Made by a program: the position numbers and the translations under genes. Of a stretch of DNA of 64,000 nt, positions 25,450 through 35,574 are shown piece after piece. Origin of the DNA: Agromyces soli (GTDB lineage: Bacteria; Actinomycetota; Actinomycetes; Actinomycetales; Microbacteriaceae). Location: NCBI RefSeq assembly GCF_022811605.1, contig NZ_CP094533.1, positions 2,046,001 to 2,110,000 on the forward strand, read 5' to 3'. Position 1 is the stretch's first letter. Each line of letters starts with the position of its first letter. The notes under the pieces are model-generated. The model searched no databases. It was not told the origin of the DNA and was given only the letters and a program-made list of their open reading frames with translations.

Positions 25450-26337
25450 ATGCCCGCCACCGTGACGCTCCTCATCGAGCCGCTCGCCGCCGACGACCTC
25501 AGCTCCGACCTCGAGTCGACGTTCCGCGAGGTGGATGCCTCGGCGCCCGCGCTCCGCGTCGGCGAGCTCTCCACACAGCGCGGCGATGGCATCTTCGAGA
25601 CCCTCGCGGTCGTGAACGGGCACGCCCAGGAGGCTGAGCCTCACCTGCAGCGCCTGCGCAACTCCGCCGCGATCTGCGAACTCCCCGAACCGAACCTCGC
25701 GCAGTGGCACGCGGCGATCGAGCGCGCGACCGCGGCGCTGCCCGCCGAGGGCGAGTTCGCGATGAAGCTCGTGCTGAGCCGCGGGGTCGAGCACGGTCCC
25801 GCGCCGACCGCCTGGCTCTCGGCGGCGCCCGCGGCGGACTTCAGCGCGCCGCGCGAGCAGGGCATCCGAGCGGTCACCCTCGACCGCGGGCTCGCGCACG
25901 ACGCGGCGGCGACGGCCCCGTGGCTGCTGCTCGGCGCCAAGACACTGAGCTACGCGACGAACATGGCGGCGCTGCGCGAAGCGAAGCGCCGCGGCGCGGA
26001 CGACGCGATCTTCGTCTCCTCGGACGGCTATGTGATGGAGGGGCCGACCTCGAGTGTCATCCTCCGCCACGGCGACGAGTACTCGACCCCGGCGCCGAGC
26101 GGGGCCATCCTGCACGGCACGACGCAGCTGAGCCTCTTCGAGCACCTCGGCGAACTCGGCCACCGTACCGCGTACCGCGACATCCCGGCCGCGGAGCTCG
26201 CGAGCGCCGACGCGATCTGGCTCGTCTCGAGCGTCCGGCTCGCCGCCGGGCTGACCGCCCTCGACGGCTCGCCGGTGCCGTTCGACGCCGAGGAGACCCG
26301 CGCCTTCAACGCCTACCTGCTGAGCCCGCGCGACTGA
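25450..26337 (+). CDS. pabC: class IV aminotransferase, probable aminodeoxychorismate lyase
   Basis: The protein has 295 residues and a fold-type IV PLP enzyme. The PLP lysine is Lys164 in LLGAKTLSYATNMAALREAKRRGADDAIFV. RVGELSTQRGDGIFETLAV and GYVMEGPTSSVIL match aminodeoxychorismate lyases and D-amino-acid/branched-chain aminotransferase relatives. The probable reaction releases pyruvate from aminodeoxychorismate to give p-aminobenzoate for folate. TACCAT lies six bases before the ATG (leaderless). The family assignment is secure; the substrate is likely but not proven, and no pabA/pabB is in the window. Confidence 0.82.
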   Translation: MPATVTLLIEPLAADDLSSDLESTFREVDASAPALRVGELSTQRGDGIFETLAVVNGHAQEAEPHLQRLRNSAAICELPEPNLAQWHAAIERATAALPAEGEFAMKLVLSRGVEHGPAPTAWLSAAPAADFSAPREQGIRAVTLDRGLAHDAAATAPWLLLGAKTLSYATNMAALREAKRRGADDAIFVSSDGYVMEGPTSSVILRHGDEYSTPAPSGAILHGTTQLSLFEHLGELGHRTAYRDIPAAELASADAIWLVSSVRLAAGLTALDGSPVPFDAEETRAFNAYLLSPRD

Positions 26338-26352
26338 CGCGCCCCGGGCGGT

Positions 26353-27132
26353 TCAGCCGAAGCGGCCCGAGACGTAGTCCTCGGTCGCCTTGACGGTCGG
26401 GTTCGAGAAGATCGTCGTGGTGTCGGCGTACTCGATGAGCTTGCCCGGCTTGCCGGTGCCGGCGATGTTGAAGAACGCCGTCTTGTCGCTCACGCGCGAG
26501 GCCTGCTGCATGTTGTGGGTCACGATCACGATCGTGTACTCCTGCTTCAGCTCCTCGATGAGGTCCTCGATCGCGAGGGTCGAGATCGGGTCGAGCGCCG
26601 AGCACGGCTCGTCCATCAGGATCACCTCGGGCGACACGGCGATCGCGCGGGCGATGCAGAGACGCTGCTGCTGGCCGCCGGAGAGGCCGGAGCCGGGGCG
26701 GTCGAGGCGGTCCTTGACCTCGTTCCAGAGGTTCGCGCCCTGCAGAGACTTCTCGACCAGCTCGTCGGCGTCGGACTTGCTCATCTTGCGGTTGTTCAGG
26801 CGCACGCCCGCGAGCACGTTCTCCTTGATCGACATCGTCGGGAACGGGTTCGGCCGCTGGAACACCATGCCGACCTGGCGGCGCACGAGCACGGGGTCGA
26901 CGCCCGGGCCGTAGAGGTTGTTGCCGTCGATCAGCACCTCGCCCTCGACACGGGCGCCGGGGATGACCTCGTGCATGCGGTTCAGGGTGCGGAGGAAGGT
27001 CGACTTGCCGCAGCCGGACGGGCCGATGAACGCCGTCACGGTGCGCGGTTCGATCTCGAGGGTGATGCCCTCGACGGCGCGGAAGCTGCCGTAGTACACG
27101 TTCAGGTCGTTGACTTCGATGCGCTTGGACAC
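26353..27132 (-). CDS. pstB: phosphate ABC transporter ATPase
   Basis: The protein has 259 residues. Walker A G37PSGCGKST45, signature [14 protein letters not shown] and Walker [14 protein letters not shown] are canonical for PstB, as is [20 protein letters not shown]. It energises high-affinity phosphate import. The GTG at 27132 ([15 protein letters not shown]) is chosen over an upstream ATG that would add a Pro/Arg/Ser-rich tail. It is the last gene of pstS–pstC–pstA–pstB, 49 bp after pstA, and converges on pabC. Confidence 0.96.
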   Translation of the reverse strand: MSKRIEVNDLNVYYGSFRAVEGITLEIEPRTVTAFIGPSGCGKSTFLRTLNRMHEVIPGARVEGEVLIDGNNLYGPGVDPVLVRRQVGMVFQRPNPFPTMSIKENVLAGVRLNNRKMSKSDADELVEKSLQGANLWNEVKDRLDRPGSGLSGGQQQRLCIARAIAVSPEVILMDEPCSALDPISTLAIEDLIEELKQEYTIVIVTHNMQQASRVSDKTAFFNIAGTGKPGKLIEYADTTTIFSNPTVKATEDYVSGRFG

Positions 27133-27181
27133 GTGGCTTCGATTCTCTCTGGGGCTCGGGCGGGTGGCGGTGGGCGGCCGG

Positions 27182-28291
27182 TCAGCGGCCGGTCTTCGGT
27201 GAGAAGAGCTTCGACACGACGCGGGCGATGACATTCAGCAGGGCGACGATGAGGATGAGCGTGAGCGCGCCCGCCCAGGCGCGGTCGATGTACGCCTGCA
27301 CGTCGGTGCCCTGGTTCATGTACTGGGTGTAGACGAAGACGGGCAGCGTCATCATCCGACCCTCGAACAGGTTGTAGTTCATGCTCGTCGTGAAGCCCGC
27401 GATGATGAGCAGCGGCGCGGTCTCGCCGATGACGCGGGCGATGGCGATCATGACGCCCGTGATGATGCCGGCGATCGAGGTGGGCAGCACGACCTTCACG
27501 ATCGTCAGCCACTTCGGCACGCCGAGGGCGTAGCTCGCCTCGCGCAGCTCGTTCGGCACGAGCTTCAGCATCTCCTCGGAGGAGCGCACGACGACCGGGA
27601 TCATCAGCACCGACAGCGCGACCGCGCCGCCGAAACCCATCCGGATGCCGGGGTCGCCGGTGAAGAGCGCGAAGAGGGCGAAGGCGAAGAGACCAGCGAC
27701 GATCGAGGGGATGCCGGTCATCACGTCGACGAAGAAGGTGATGCCGTGCTTCAGCTTTCCGCGGCCGTACTCGACGAGGTAGATCGCGGTGAGCAGGCCC
27801 ACCGGCACCGAGATGAGCGCCGCCATGCCGGTGATCAGCAGCGTGCCCATGATGGCGTGCAGGGCGCCGCCGCCGGCGCCGACGACGTTGCGCATCGACT
27901 CGCTGAAGAACTGCAGGTCGAAGCGGGGGACGCCGTTCGCGATGGTCGTGTACGCGACCGAGATGAGCGGCAGCAGCGCGATCGTGAACGCGGTCGAGAC
28001 GAGCGCGGTGACGAGGCGGTCCTTCGCCTTGCGGGTGCCTTCGACGACGCGGGAGAGCACCCAGATCACGACGCCGTAGAGCACCACGCCGAGGAACACC
28101 GCGGCCGCGATGTTGAAGCCCGTCTCGCTCGCCACCGCCAGGATCACGAAGAAGGCGGTGGTGACGGCGAGGCAGCCGAGGAGCACCCAGAGGGCGGCGA
28201 AGCGGGGCAGCTTGCCCGCGGTCAGGGTGTTGGCGATGGGGCCGGTGCTCCGGCCCGTCGGCGCCTGCTGCGGGGTGACGGTGAGGCTCAT
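27182..28291 (-). CDS. pstA: phosphate ABC permease
   Basis: The protein has 369 residues. An N-terminal extension with three hydrophobic segments (about 30–110) precedes the six-helix PstA permease core. [41 protein letters not shown] is the ATPase-contact and phosphate-channel region. It pairs with PstC. The ATG at 28291 overlaps the pstC stop by one base (TGATG), so the two channel subunits are translationally coupled. The long N-terminus is usual for actinobacterial PstA. Confidence 0.95.
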   Translation of the reverse strand: MSLTVTPQQAPTGRSTGPIANTLTAGKLPRFAALWVLLGCLAVTTAFFVILAVASETGFNIAAAVFLGVVLYGVVIWVLSRVVEGTRKAKDRLVTALVSTAFTIALLPLISVAYTTIANGVPRFDLQFFSESMRNVVGAGGGALHAIMGTLLITGMAALISVPVGLLTAIYLVEYGRGKLKHGITFFVDVMTGIPSIVAGLFAFALFALFTGDPGIRMGFGGAVALSVLMIPVVVRSSEEMLKLVPNELREASYALGVPKWLTIVKVVLPTSIAGIITGVMIAIARVIGETAPLLIIAGFTTSMNYNLFEGRMMTLPVFVYTQYMNQGTDVQAYIDRAWAGALTLILIVALLNVIARVVSKLFSPKTGR

Positions 28292-29235
28292 CAGTTGGCT
28301 CCCGAGAATTCCTTGCGGCGCTCGACGATGTACCGCGCGAGCATGTTGACGGCGAGGGTGATGACGAAGAGGATCAGACCCGTCGCGATGAGGATGTTGA
28401 CGCCGATGTCGTGGGCCTCGGGGAAGTTCAGGGCGATGTTCGCGGCGATCGTGGTCGGGTTCTGCGACTGCAGCACCGCGAAGCTGATGACCGCGGCGGG
28501 CGAGAGCACCATCGCGACGACCATCGTCTCGCCGAGGGCGCGGCCGAGGCCGAGCATCGAGGCCGAGATGATGCCGGGACGGCCGAACGGCAGCACCGCG
28601 AGCTTGATCATCTCCCAGCGGGTCGCGCCGAGCGCGAGCGCCGCCTCCTCGTGCAGCACGGGCGTCTGCAGGAAGACCTCGCGGCTGAGGGCAGTGATGA
28701 TCGGCAGGATCATCACCGCGAGCACGATGGCGACGGTGAGGATCGTGCGGCCGGTGCCCGAGACGGGACCGGCGAAGAGCGGGAACCAGCCGAACCACTC
28801 GGTCAGGCTCGTGTAGAAGGGCTGCACGGCGGGGGCGAGGACGGTGATGCCCCAGAGGCCGAAGACGACCGAGGGCACGGCGGCCAGCAGGTCGATGACG
28901 TAGCCGAGCGCCTGGGCGAGCCGGCGCGGCGCGTAGTGCGAGATGAACAGCGCGATGCCGATCGCGACCGGCACGGCCATCAGCAGCGCGAGGGCGGCGG
29001 CCCAGATGGTGCCGAAGACGAGGGGGCCGACGTACTGCCAGAAGTTCTCGGCGTCGCCCTTGAAGGCCGTCGGCTCCGCGGTGAAGGCGGGCAGGGCCTG
29101 GGCGACGAGGAAGATCGCCACCGCGGCGAGGGTGACGAGGATGAGGCTGCCGGACACGACGGTCGCGGTGGAGAACACACGGTCGCCGGGGCGCTGCTTC
29201 GCTTTGATGGCGGGGGCCGCGGGGGCTGTCGTCAT
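28291..29235 (-). CDS. pstC: phosphate ABC permease
   Basis: The protein has 314 residues and six membrane helices. ALGATRWEMIKLAVLPFGRPGIISASMLGLGRALGETMVVAMV is the PstC-type coupling loop and channel helix. It forms the phosphate channel with PstA. AGGAGG-like sequence lies before the ATG (minus strand near 29250). It is separated from pstS by a strong hairpin, which should lower its expression relative to the binding protein. Confidence 0.96.
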   Translation of the reverse strand: MTTAPAAPAIKAKQRPGDRVFSTATVVSGSLILVTLAAVAIFLVAQALPAFTAEPTAFKGDAENFWQYVGPLVFGTIWAAALALLMAVPVAIGIALFISHYAPRRLAQALGYVIDLLAAVPSVVFGLWGITVLAPAVQPFYTSLTEWFGWFPLFAGPVSGTGRTILTVAIVLAVMILPIITALSREVFLQTPVLHEEAALALGATRWEMIKLAVLPFGRPGIISASMLGLGRALGETMVVAMVLSPAAVISFAVLQSQNPTTIAANIALNFPEAHDIGVNILIATGLILFVITLAVNMLARYIVERRKEFSGAN

Positions 29236-29292
29236 GGCCGGGTTCTTTCCAGGAGGTGGGCCGTCGGGGGAGGCGCCGCGTGACCGCGGCGA

Positions 29293-29331
29293 GCCGGTCC
29301 GGCCGGAGCAGTGTGCTCCGGCCGGACCGGC
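29293..29331 (-). terminator. intraoperonic hairpin between pstS and pstC
   Basis: A perfect 18-bp stem (29293–29310 with 29314–29331) closed by a three-base loop starts six bases beyond the pstS stop codon. There is no U-tract. It is likely a partial terminator or mRNA-stabilising hairpin that keeps PstS in excess over the permease subunits. Confidence 0.8.
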
Positions 29332-29337
29332 GATCGC

Positions 29338-30429
29338 TTACTTGACCGACTCGAGCGCGGCGGCGACCTTGTCGGCCAGCTCGCTCGAGAGCGGGGCGGA
29401 ACCGGCCTGCTCGGCGGCGGTGGCCTGGCCGGCCTCGCTCGCCAGGTAGCCGACGTAGTTCTTCACGAGCTCGCCCTGCTCGGCGTCCGCGTACTCCTGG
29501 CAGACGATCGCGTAGCTCACGAGCACGAGCGGGTAGTGGCTCGGGTCCGTGGTCTTGCGGTCGAGCGCGATGGCGAGGTCGTTCGCCTCGCGACCCTCGA
29601 CGAGGGGCGACTCGGCGACGACCGCGGCGGCGGCCTCGGCGGTGTAGCCGACGAACTCGTCGCCGACCTTGATGTTCGCGACACCGAGGTCGCCGGCGCG
29701 CGAGGCGTCCGCGTACCCGATGGTGTTCACGCCGTTGGTGACGGCGTCGACGACGCCCGAGGTGCCCTGGGCGCCCTCACCGGCCTGGTACGGGAACGTG
29801 TCGGACGGCTTCTGGTCCCACGCCTCGGGGGCGTTCTGGTTCAGGTAGTCCGCGAAGTTCTTCGTGGTGCCCGAGTCGTCCGAGCGGTGCACGGCGGTGA
29901 TGTTCGCGGCGGGAAGCGTCGCGCCCGGGTTGAGCGAGGCGATCGCCGGGTCGTTCCAGGTGGTGATCTCGCCCTTGAAGATCTTCGCGAGGGTGGCCGC
30001 GTCGAGGTTCAGCTCGTCGACGCCCTCCACGTTGTAGATCACGGCGATCGGCGAGATGTACACCGGCAGGTCGATGGCCTTGGTGTCGGGGGCGCACGCG
30101 GCGAAGGTGCCGGCGAGCTCGTCGTCGTTCAGGAACGAGTCCGAGCCGGCGAAGTCGACGCCGCCGGCGATGAAGGCCTCGCGGCCCGCACCCGAGCCCG
30201 AGGGGTCGTAGTTGATGGTGACGTCGGGGTTCTCCGTCTGGAAGGCGGCGACCCATGCCTCCTGGGCCGAGCCCTGCGACGAGGCGCCCGCAGCGTTGAT
30301 GGTGCCTGAGAGCGACGAGGCCGACTCCGACGGAGCGGTCGAGCCGCCCTCGTTCGCGGCACAGGAGCTGAGCGCAACGGCGGCGACAGCGGCAACGACC
30401 GCGGCGCGGCCGAGACGTGAGACGTTCAC
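29338..30429 (-). CDS. pstS: phosphate-binding lipoprotein
   Basis: The protein has 363 residues. The lipobox L20-S-S-C23 follows a short signal, then a Ser-rich linker. The PstS core has INAAGASSQGSAQEAW, DPSGSGAGREAFI (phosphate loop), VHRSDDSGTTKNFADYL and GTSGVVDAVTNGVNTIGYADAS. It captures phosphate outside the membrane. GAAGGGA lies nine bases before the GTG. Upstream are three tandem PHO-box units, so expression should rise when phosphate is scarce through SenX3–RegX3. Confidence 0.96.
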   Translation of the reverse strand: MNVSRLGRAAVVAAVAAVALSSCAANEGGSTAPSESASSLSGTINAAGASSQGSAQEAWVAAFQTENPDVTINYDPSGSGAGREAFIAGGVDFAGSDSFLNDDELAGTFAACAPDTKAIDLPVYISPIAVIYNVEGVDELNLDAATLAKIFKGEITTWNDPAIASLNPGATLPAANITAVHRSDDSGTTKNFADYLNQNAPEAWDQKPSDTFPYQAGEGAQGTSGVVDAVTNGVNTIGYADASRAGDLGVANIKVGDEFVGYTAEAAAAVVAESPLVEGREANDLAIALDRKTTDPSHYPLVLVSYAIVCQEYADAEQGELVKNYVGYLASEAGQATAAEQAGSAPLSSELADKVAAALESVK

Positions 30430-30523
30430 TGTGTTCCCTTCAGGGGATCGTTTGCAGGTTCCGGGTCGGTGCTCCGGCCCGATGCTGGTGACGCTAAGCG
30501 CCTCGGATGACGAGCATCCGCCC

Positions 30524-30556
30524 CATTGGTGAACGGCAGGTGAACGGGACGTCAAC
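30524..30556 (-). promoter_or_regulatory. PHO box: three 11-bp direct repeats
   Basis: On the minus strand GTTGACGTCCC, GTTCACCTGCC and GTTCACCAATG follow one another without gaps, ending 94 bp before the pstS start. The GTTCACC unit at 11-bp spacing is the PHO-box pattern of Streptomyces PhoP and related RegX3/PhoP regulators. TAGCGT at 30491–30496 (minus strand) is a possible -10. Confidence 0.8.
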
Positions 30557-30568
30557 GCGCGATGCGGC

Positions 30569-31516
30569 TCAGCCGCGCGGCGCGTGCGTCTCGATGGCGA
30601 TGATGCCCGACGACGGGTTCGTCGCCGAGAGGTGGACGACGCTGAACGCGCCGGGTTCGAGCTTCGCGGCATCGCTCGCGTAGTCGCCGATGGGCGTGCC
30701 GGTGGCGAGCGCGAATTCGCGCAGCACGTCCGGGAGCAGCGGCCGGTGCGTGCACAGCACCGCCGGCTTGCCGACGCGGACGCGTTTGCCGACGACGCGG
30801 CGGATCTCGGCGGTTCCGGCGTCCCAGGCGTCCTGGGAGAGGCCGGCGTCGCGCTTGATCGGCACCCCGGTCGCGGCCGAGAGCGGGGCGACGGTGGTGA
30901 TGCAGCGGACGGCGGGGCTCGAGACGATCCGCTTCGGGCCCCAGGCCGCGAGCGTGGCGGCGAGGCCGGCGGCCTGCTGCACGCCGCGCTCCGCGAGCGG
31001 TCGCGCCTCGTCGGGGCCGTCCCACTCGCTCCGGCCCATCGCCTTCGCGTGCCGGAGCACCGTGAGCGCCACGGTGCCGAGCACCCCCTGGTCGACGAGC
31101 GCCGCGAAGGCATCCAGGATCTCGACGTCCGGCTGATAGCTGAGGTAGCCGCGCGCGCGCTTGATCGTGACCCACTCGAGCGCGGCGACCTCGCCGTTCG
31201 GTCGGAACGTCGAGCGCTGCACGGCCCGCTCGCCGACCTCCGCGGCCCAGTAGTGCACGACCTTCTCGCGGCCGGAGGGCAGGGGGTAGCGGGAGATGCC
31301 GAGCGGCACGCCGAGCGCGACGCCGAGGCCCGTCTCCTCCGCGATCTCGCGCACCGCGGTCTGCGGCAGCGTCTCGCCAGGGTCGACCTTGCCCTTCGGG
31401 ATGGTCACGTCGCCGTAGACGGTGCGGTGGATGACGAGCACGTGCACCCGGCCGTCGATGAGGCGCCAGCACACGGCCCCCGCCGCGTACACCGCCGTCT
31501 GCACGGCCGGGCTCAC
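30569..31516 (-). CDS. mutT1: Nudix hydrolase fused to histidine phosphatase (MutT1 type)
   Basis: The protein has 315 residues. The N-terminal Nudix domain carries the box [23 protein letters not shown] (about 42–64). The C-terminal histidine-phosphatase domain (about 145–315) has [14 protein letters not shown] and [13 protein letters not shown]. The same fusion in mycobacteria (MutT1) sanitises 8-oxo-dGTP and hydrolyses diadenosine polyphosphates, and is likewise encoded next to ppk1. The GTG start overlaps the ppk stop by four bases, so the two are coupled. Confidence 0.92.
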   Translation of the reverse strand: MSPAVQTAVYAAGAVCWRLIDGRVHVLVIHRTVYGDVTIPKGKVDPGETLPQTAVREIAEETGLGVALGVPLGISRYPLPSGREKVVHYWAAEVGERAVQRSTFRPNGEVAALEWVTIKRARGYLSYQPDVEILDAFAALVDQGVLGTVALTVLRHAKAMGRSEWDGPDEARPLAERGVQQAAGLAATLAAWGPKRIVSSPAVRCITTVAPLSAATGVPIKRDAGLSQDAWDAGTAEIRRVVGKRVRVGKPAVLCTHRPLLPDVLREFALATGTPIGDYASDAAKLEPGAFSVVHLSATNPSSGIIAIETHAPRG

Positions 31517-33684
31517 CGGCGCTTCCCGGGGCGCGGGCGCTGGGCCATCTGCTGCATGAGGCTATTCTGCAGGTCCTCGAGCGGTCGCCCGTCGGCGTCG
31601 AGGGAATGGCGCGTCCACACCCCCTCGCCGTCGAGGTGCCAGGAGCTCGTGCGCTCGTCCATCCCGCGGTCGAACAGGGACTCGATCTCGACGAGATGCT
31701 CGGGGTCGACCAGCCGCACGAGCGCTTCGACGCGGCGGTCGAGGTTGCGGTGCATCATGTCGGCCGAGCCGATGTAGACCTGCGGGTCGCCGTCGCCGAG
31801 GAACGAGAAGATCCGCGAGTGCTCGAGGTAGCGGCCGAGGATCGAGCGCACCGTGATGTTCTCGCTGAGACCGGGGATGCCGGGGCGGAGGCTGCAGATG
31901 CCGCGCACCCAGACCTCGACGGGGACGCCGGCGTTCGAGGCCCGGTAGAGCGCGTCGATGATGGCCTCGTCGACCATCGAGTTCACCTTGATGCGGATCC
32001 GGCTCGGTCGCCCCTCCTCGGCCGCGCGGGTCTCGGCCTGGATGAGCTTCAGCAGGCCCTTGCGCAGGTGCAGCGGCGCCACGAGCAGACGCTTGAACTT
32101 CTTCTCGATCGCGTAGCCGGAGAGTTCGTTGAACAGCCGGGTGAGGTCCTTGCCGACCTGGTCGTCGGCGGTGAGCAGCCCGAGGTCCTCGTAGATGCGG
32201 CTGGTCTTGGGGTTGTAGTTGCCCGTCCCGATGTGGCTGTAGTGGCGCAGCCCGCCCTTCTCCTGGCGGATGACGAGCGCGAGCTTGCAGTGCGTCTTCA
32301 GCCCGACGAGGCCGTAGACGACGTGCACGCCGGCCTTCTCGAGCTTGCGCGCCCAGCTGATGTTCGCCTGCTCGTCGAAGCGCGCCTTGATCTCGACGAG
32401 GGCGAGCACCTGCTTGCCGGCCTCTGCGGCGTCGATGAGCGCCTCGACGATGGGGCTGTCGCCGGAAGTGCGGTACAGGGTCTGCTTGATGGCGAGCACG
32501 TCGGGGTCGGCCGCGGCCTGCTCGAGGAAGGCGACGACGCTCGTCGAGAACGACTCGTACGGGTGGTGCAGCAGCACGTCGCGGCGCGAGACGGCCTTGA
32601 AGATGTCGGCCGGGCGGTTCGGCTCGCTCGGCTGCAGCTGCGGATGCGTCGTCGGCACGCGGGGCGGGTAGTGCAGCTCCGGGCGGTCGATCCGCGCGAG
32701 GTCGAACAGGCCGCCGAGGTCGAGCGGCGCGGGCAGCCGGTAGACCTCGCGCTCGGTGATGTCGAGCTCGCGCACGAGGAGGCCGAGGGTGACGTCGTCC
32801 ATGTCGTCGGTCACCTCGAGCCGGATCGGCGGGCCGAAGCGGCGTCGCCGGAGCTCCTTCTCGAGCGCCTGGATGAGGTTCTCGGTCTCGTCCTCCTCGA
32901 CCTCGACGTCCTCGTTGCGGGTCACCCGGAACACGTGGTGCTCCACGATCTCCATGCCGGGGAACAGATCGCCGAGGTGGTTCGCGATGAGGTCCTCGAG
33001 GGTGAGGTACCGGCCGTCGTCGGAGCCGTCGCCCGTGCCGACCGCGACGAAGCGGGGCAGCATCTGCGGCACCTTCACGCGGGCGAACTCCTGGCGGCCC
33101 GTCTTCGTGTTGCGCACGCGCACCGAGAGGTTCAGCGAGAGCCCCGAGATGTAGGGGAAGGGGTGCGCCGGGTCGACGGCGAGCGGCATCAGCACGGGGA
33201 AGATCTGCAGCGAGAAGTACTCGCGCAGCCGGGCCCGCTCGTCGTCGGCGAGCTCGGTCCAGCGCACGACGCGGATGCCGTGCTCGGCGAGGGCCGGGCG
33301 GACGAGCTCCTGGTAGGCGGCGGCGTGCCGCTCCTGCAGCTCGTGCGCGGCGCGGGAGATGTCGTCGAGCACGTCGACGGGGGAGCGGCCCACGTTCGTC
33401 GGCACCGCGAGCCCGGTGTCGATGCGGCGCTTGAGGCCGGCGACGCGCACCATGAAGAACTCGTCGAGGTTGGACGCGAAGATCGCGAGGAAGTTCGCCC
33501 GCTCGAGCACCGGCTGCAACGGATCCTCGGCCAGCTCGAGCACGCGCTGGTTGAAGGCGAGCCAGCTGAGCTCGCGATCGAGGTAGCGCTCGGCGGGCAG
33601 CTCGGGGGCGCCCTCGAGGTCGAACGGCTCGAAGTCGTCGTCGAAGTCGCTCGACGTGCGGTCCTCGTCGATCATGTCCGTCAT
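31513..33684 (-). CDS. ppk: polyphosphate kinase 1
   Basis: The protein has 723 residues. An acidic N-terminal tail precedes the PPK core. [19 protein letters not shown] and [18 protein letters not shown] are the N-terminal PPK motifs. [20 protein letters not shown] carries the phospho-accepting histidine, with the second HKD-like motif at [17 protein letters not shown]. It makes polyphosphate from ATP reversibly. It is coupled to mutT1, and neighbouring pst, phoU and regX3 genes put it in a phosphate block. The ATG at 33684 is used; another ATG lies three codons inside. Confidence 0.96.
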   Translation of the reverse strand: MTDMIDEDRTSSDFDDDFEPFDLEGAPELPAERYLDRELSWLAFNQRVLELAEDPLQPVLERANFLAIFASNLDEFFMVRVAGLKRRIDTGLAVPTNVGRSPVDVLDDISRAAHELQERHAAAYQELVRPALAEHGIRVVRWTELADDERARLREYFSLQIFPVLMPLAVDPAHPFPYISGLSLNLSVRVRNTKTGRQEFARVKVPQMLPRFVAVGTGDGSDDGRYLTLEDLIANHLGDLFPGMEIVEHHVFRVTRNEDVEVEEDETENLIQALEKELRRRRFGPPIRLEVTDDMDDVTLGLLVRELDITEREVYRLPAPLDLGGLFDLARIDRPELHYPPRVPTTHPQLQPSEPNRPADIFKAVSRRDVLLHHPYESFSTSVVAFLEQAAADPDVLAIKQTLYRTSGDSPIVEALIDAAEAGKQVLALVEIKARFDEQANISWARKLEKAGVHVVYGLVGLKTHCKLALVIRQEKGGLRHYSHIGTGNYNPKTSRIYEDLGLLTADDQVGKDLTRLFNELSGYAIEKKFKRLLVAPLHLRKGLLKLIQAETRAAEEGRPSRIRIKVNSMVDEAIIDALYRASNAGVPVEVWVRGICSLRPGIPGLSENITVRSILGRYLEHSRIFSFLGDGDPQVYIGSADMMHRNLDRRVEALVRLVDPEHLVEIESLFDRGMDERTSSWHLDGEGVWTRHSLDADGRPLEDLQNSLMQQMAQRPRPGKRR

Positions 33685-33729
33685 CCCGCCATCATGCCAC
33701 CGGGCGGTGTCCGCGAGGCGTCCCGCGGG

Positions 33730-34422
33730 TCAACGCGCGGTGACCTGCTCGCCGGCGGGCTCGTCGTCCTCGTGCACGTTGAAGCGGTAGCCGACGTTGC
33801 GCACGGTGCCGATGAGGCTCTCGAGCTCGCCGAGCTTCGCGCGGAGCCGTCGCACGTGCACGTCGACCGTGCGGGTGCCGCCGAAGTAGTCGTAGCCCCA
33901 CACCTCGCTGAGCAGCTGCTCTCGCGTGAACACGCGCGAGGGGTGCGCCGCGAGGAAGCGGAGCAGCTCGAACTCCTTGTAGGTGAGGTCGAGCGGGCGC
34001 CCGTGCACCTTCGCCGAGTAGCTCGCCTCGTCGATGACGACGCCGGAGGCCTGGATCTTCTCGCTCGGCAGCGCGTCGCGGCTGCGGCCGAGCGCGAGCC
34101 GGATGCGCGCGTCCAGCTCGGCTGGCCCGGCGCCCTCGAGCACGAGGTCGTCGACGCCCCATTCCGGCGTGACGGCCATCAGCCCGCCCTCGGTGCAGAT
34201 GAGGATGAGCGGGACCGAGAGGCCCGTCGTACGGAGGATCTGGGCGAGGGCCTTGGCGCCGGCGAGGTTCGTGCGGGCGTCGAGCAGGATGAGGTCGCAC
34301 TCGGGCGCGTTGACGAGCTGCTCGGGCGAGGCGGGGATCACCCTCGTCCGATGCGCCAGGAGCGCCAGAGCCGGGAGGACGTCATCGTCGGCGGCCGGCG
34401 ACAAGATCAGCAGCTGCGCCAC
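33730..34422 (-). CDS. glnR: GlnR-type orphan response regulator
   Basis: The protein has 230 residues. A receiver-like domain (1–120) has Asp48 but a reduced acidic pocket. The segments [42 protein letters not shown] and [28 protein letters not shown] are those of GlnR. An OmpR winged helix follows ([51 protein letters not shown]). GlnR controls nitrogen assimilation without a kinase partner, and none is encoded nearby. The GTG at 34422 follows GGAGGG with a six-to-seven-base gap. It is 45 bp upstream of ppk in the same direction. Confidence 0.88.
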   Translation of the reverse strand: MAQLLILSPAADDDVLPALALLAHRTRVIPASPEQLVNAPECDLILLDARTNLAGAKALAQILRTTGLSVPLILICTEGGLMAVTPEWGVDDLVLEGAGPAELDARIRLALGRSRDALPSEKIQASGVVIDEASYSAKVHGRPLDLTYKEFELLRFLAAHPSRVFTREQLLSEVWGYDYFGGTRTVDVHVRRLRAKLGELESLIGTVRNVGYRFNVHEDDEPAGEQVTAR

Positions 34423-34501
34423 GCACACCCTCCAGTAGTAAGGTGCGGTCAATACTACGGGCAACGGCGAGCGGTCGCCGCGAACGGGGAGACGGAACGG
34501 C

Positions 34502-34822
34502 ATGGACACCAGCGAGGCCGAGGGCGGACGAGTCGGCATCGTCCTGATCTGGCTGATCGCGCTCGCGGGATCGGTGCTCGTCGTCGCCCTCGCGTACGGC
34601 GGTCAGCGGGTCTGGTTCGGCGACACCAGCGCGCTCGGCGTGTACCGGGCGCTCGGCGTCGTCTTCGCGGCATCCGTGCTCGGCGCGCTGCTCGCGCAGC
34701 TCGCGTCGCGTCGCCCGGTCGGCTACGTGGCCAGGGCGAGCGCCTCGGTCGGCGGGGCCGCCGTGCTCGTCGCGCTCGCGGCCGCGGCGGTCGCGCCCCT
34801 CGCCGTCGGTCTCAGCGGGTAG
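34502..34822 (+). CDS. small membrane protein of unknown function
   Basis: The protein has 106 residues and three predicted membrane helices (about 12–32, 50–68, 80–103) with little else. It is divergent from glnR. I do not recognise the family. The downstream 38-residue gene starts only 10 bp later but has its own -10 box, which overlaps the stop region of this gene. Confidence 0.72.
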   Translation: MDTSEAEGGRVGIVLIWLIALAGSVLVVALAYGGQRVWFGDTSALGVYRALGVVFAASVLGALLAQLASRRPVGYVARASASVGGAAVLVALAAAAVAPLAVGLSG

Positions 34823-34832
34823 ACTGCTGGGC

Positions 34833-34949
34833 ATGGATCAGCTGGTCGCTCTCGAACTCCTCTTCATCGGTCTGCTCGGCCTCGCGACCGTCACGATCGC
34901 CTGGATCTCGGGCGTCGTCGTCTACAAGCTCTTCAAGGGCCAGCGCTAG
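34833..34949 (+). CDS. 38-residue single-helix membrane peptide
   Basis: The frame MDQLVALELLFIGLLGLAT… runs from the ATG at 34833 to a TAG at 34947–34949. One hydrophobic helix (about 5–31) is followed by a basic end (YKLFKGQR), giving a bitopic protein with the C-terminus probably in the cytoplasm. TAGACT (34820–34825) lies seven bases before the ATG, so it has a dedicated leaderless promoter. The size and the promoter argue for a real small protein; the function is unknown. Confidence 0.65.
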   Translation: MDQLVALELLFIGLLGLATVTIAWISGVVVYKLFKGQR

Positions 34950-34965
34950 GCGCCGAGGCATCGCG

Positions 34966-35574
34966 ATGATCGAGCTGCCCGTCGGCCTGCCCGCCGAGCT
35001 CGTGCCGCTGTCCTGGCTCCTCGGGGTCTGGGAGGGCTCGGGCGTCATCGACTACAAGATCGGCGACGAGTCGGTCACGCGGGAGTTCGGCCAGCGCGTG
35101 AGCTTCAGCCACGACGGCCTGCCGCACCTGAACTACACCTCTTACACCTGGCTCTTCCCGGTGGAGGAGGGCGGCGACCCGGTGCCGCTCACGACCGAGA
35201 CCGGCTACTGGCGCCTCGCCCGTCCCCGCGGGGAGGGCGACCCCGGCCCGGCGATGCTGCCGGCTGCCGCCGAATCCGCGTACACCGACGCCGAGCAGGT
35301 CGAGGCGCTCCGCAACGCCGAGGGCGGCTTCGACCTCGAGGTGCCGATCGTGCACCCCGACGGCGTCACCGAGCTCTACCTCGGCCAGGTGAAGGGCCCG
35401 CGCATCGACCTCGCGACGGACGCCGTGATCCGCACGAGCGGGGCGAAGCCCTACGCCGCGGCCACCCGGCTCTACGGCCTGGTCGACGGCCACCTGCTGT
35501 GGGCGTGGGACATCGCGGCGCTCGGGCAGGACCTGCGCACGCACGCCTCCGCGCGACTCGCGAAGGCAGGCTAG
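34966..35574 (+). CDS. nitrobindin-like (FABP/DUF1794) heme-binding protein
   Basis: The protein has 202 residues and is a ten-strand β-barrel of the nitrobindin/Rv2717c family. The opening LSWLLGVWEGSG is the family G-x-W-x-G-x-G signature. EFGQRVSFSHDGLPHLNYTSYTW follows, and the C-terminal DLRTHASARLAK contains the conserved heme-ligand histidine. Relatives bind ferric heme and handle NO or peroxynitrite. Its TAG overlaps the GTG of the ygfZ-like gene, so they are coupled. GAGG about eight bases upstream supports the ATG. Confidence 0.87.
   Translation: MIELPVGLPAELVPLSWLLGVWEGSGVIDYKIGDESVTREFGQRVSFSHDGLPHLNYTSYTWLFPVEEGGDPVPLTTETGYWRLARPRGEGDPGPAMLPAAAESAYTDAEQVEALRNAEGGFDLEVPIVHPDGVTELYLGQVKGPRIDLATDAVIRTSGAKPYAAATRLYGLVDGHLLWAWDIAALGQDLRTHASARLAKAG

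Noticed and set aside
33730..34422. A second phosphate response regulator
   Set aside because: The receiver and flanking sequence match GlnR (nitrogen control) and there is no kinase partner; RegX3 is encoded at 40562.
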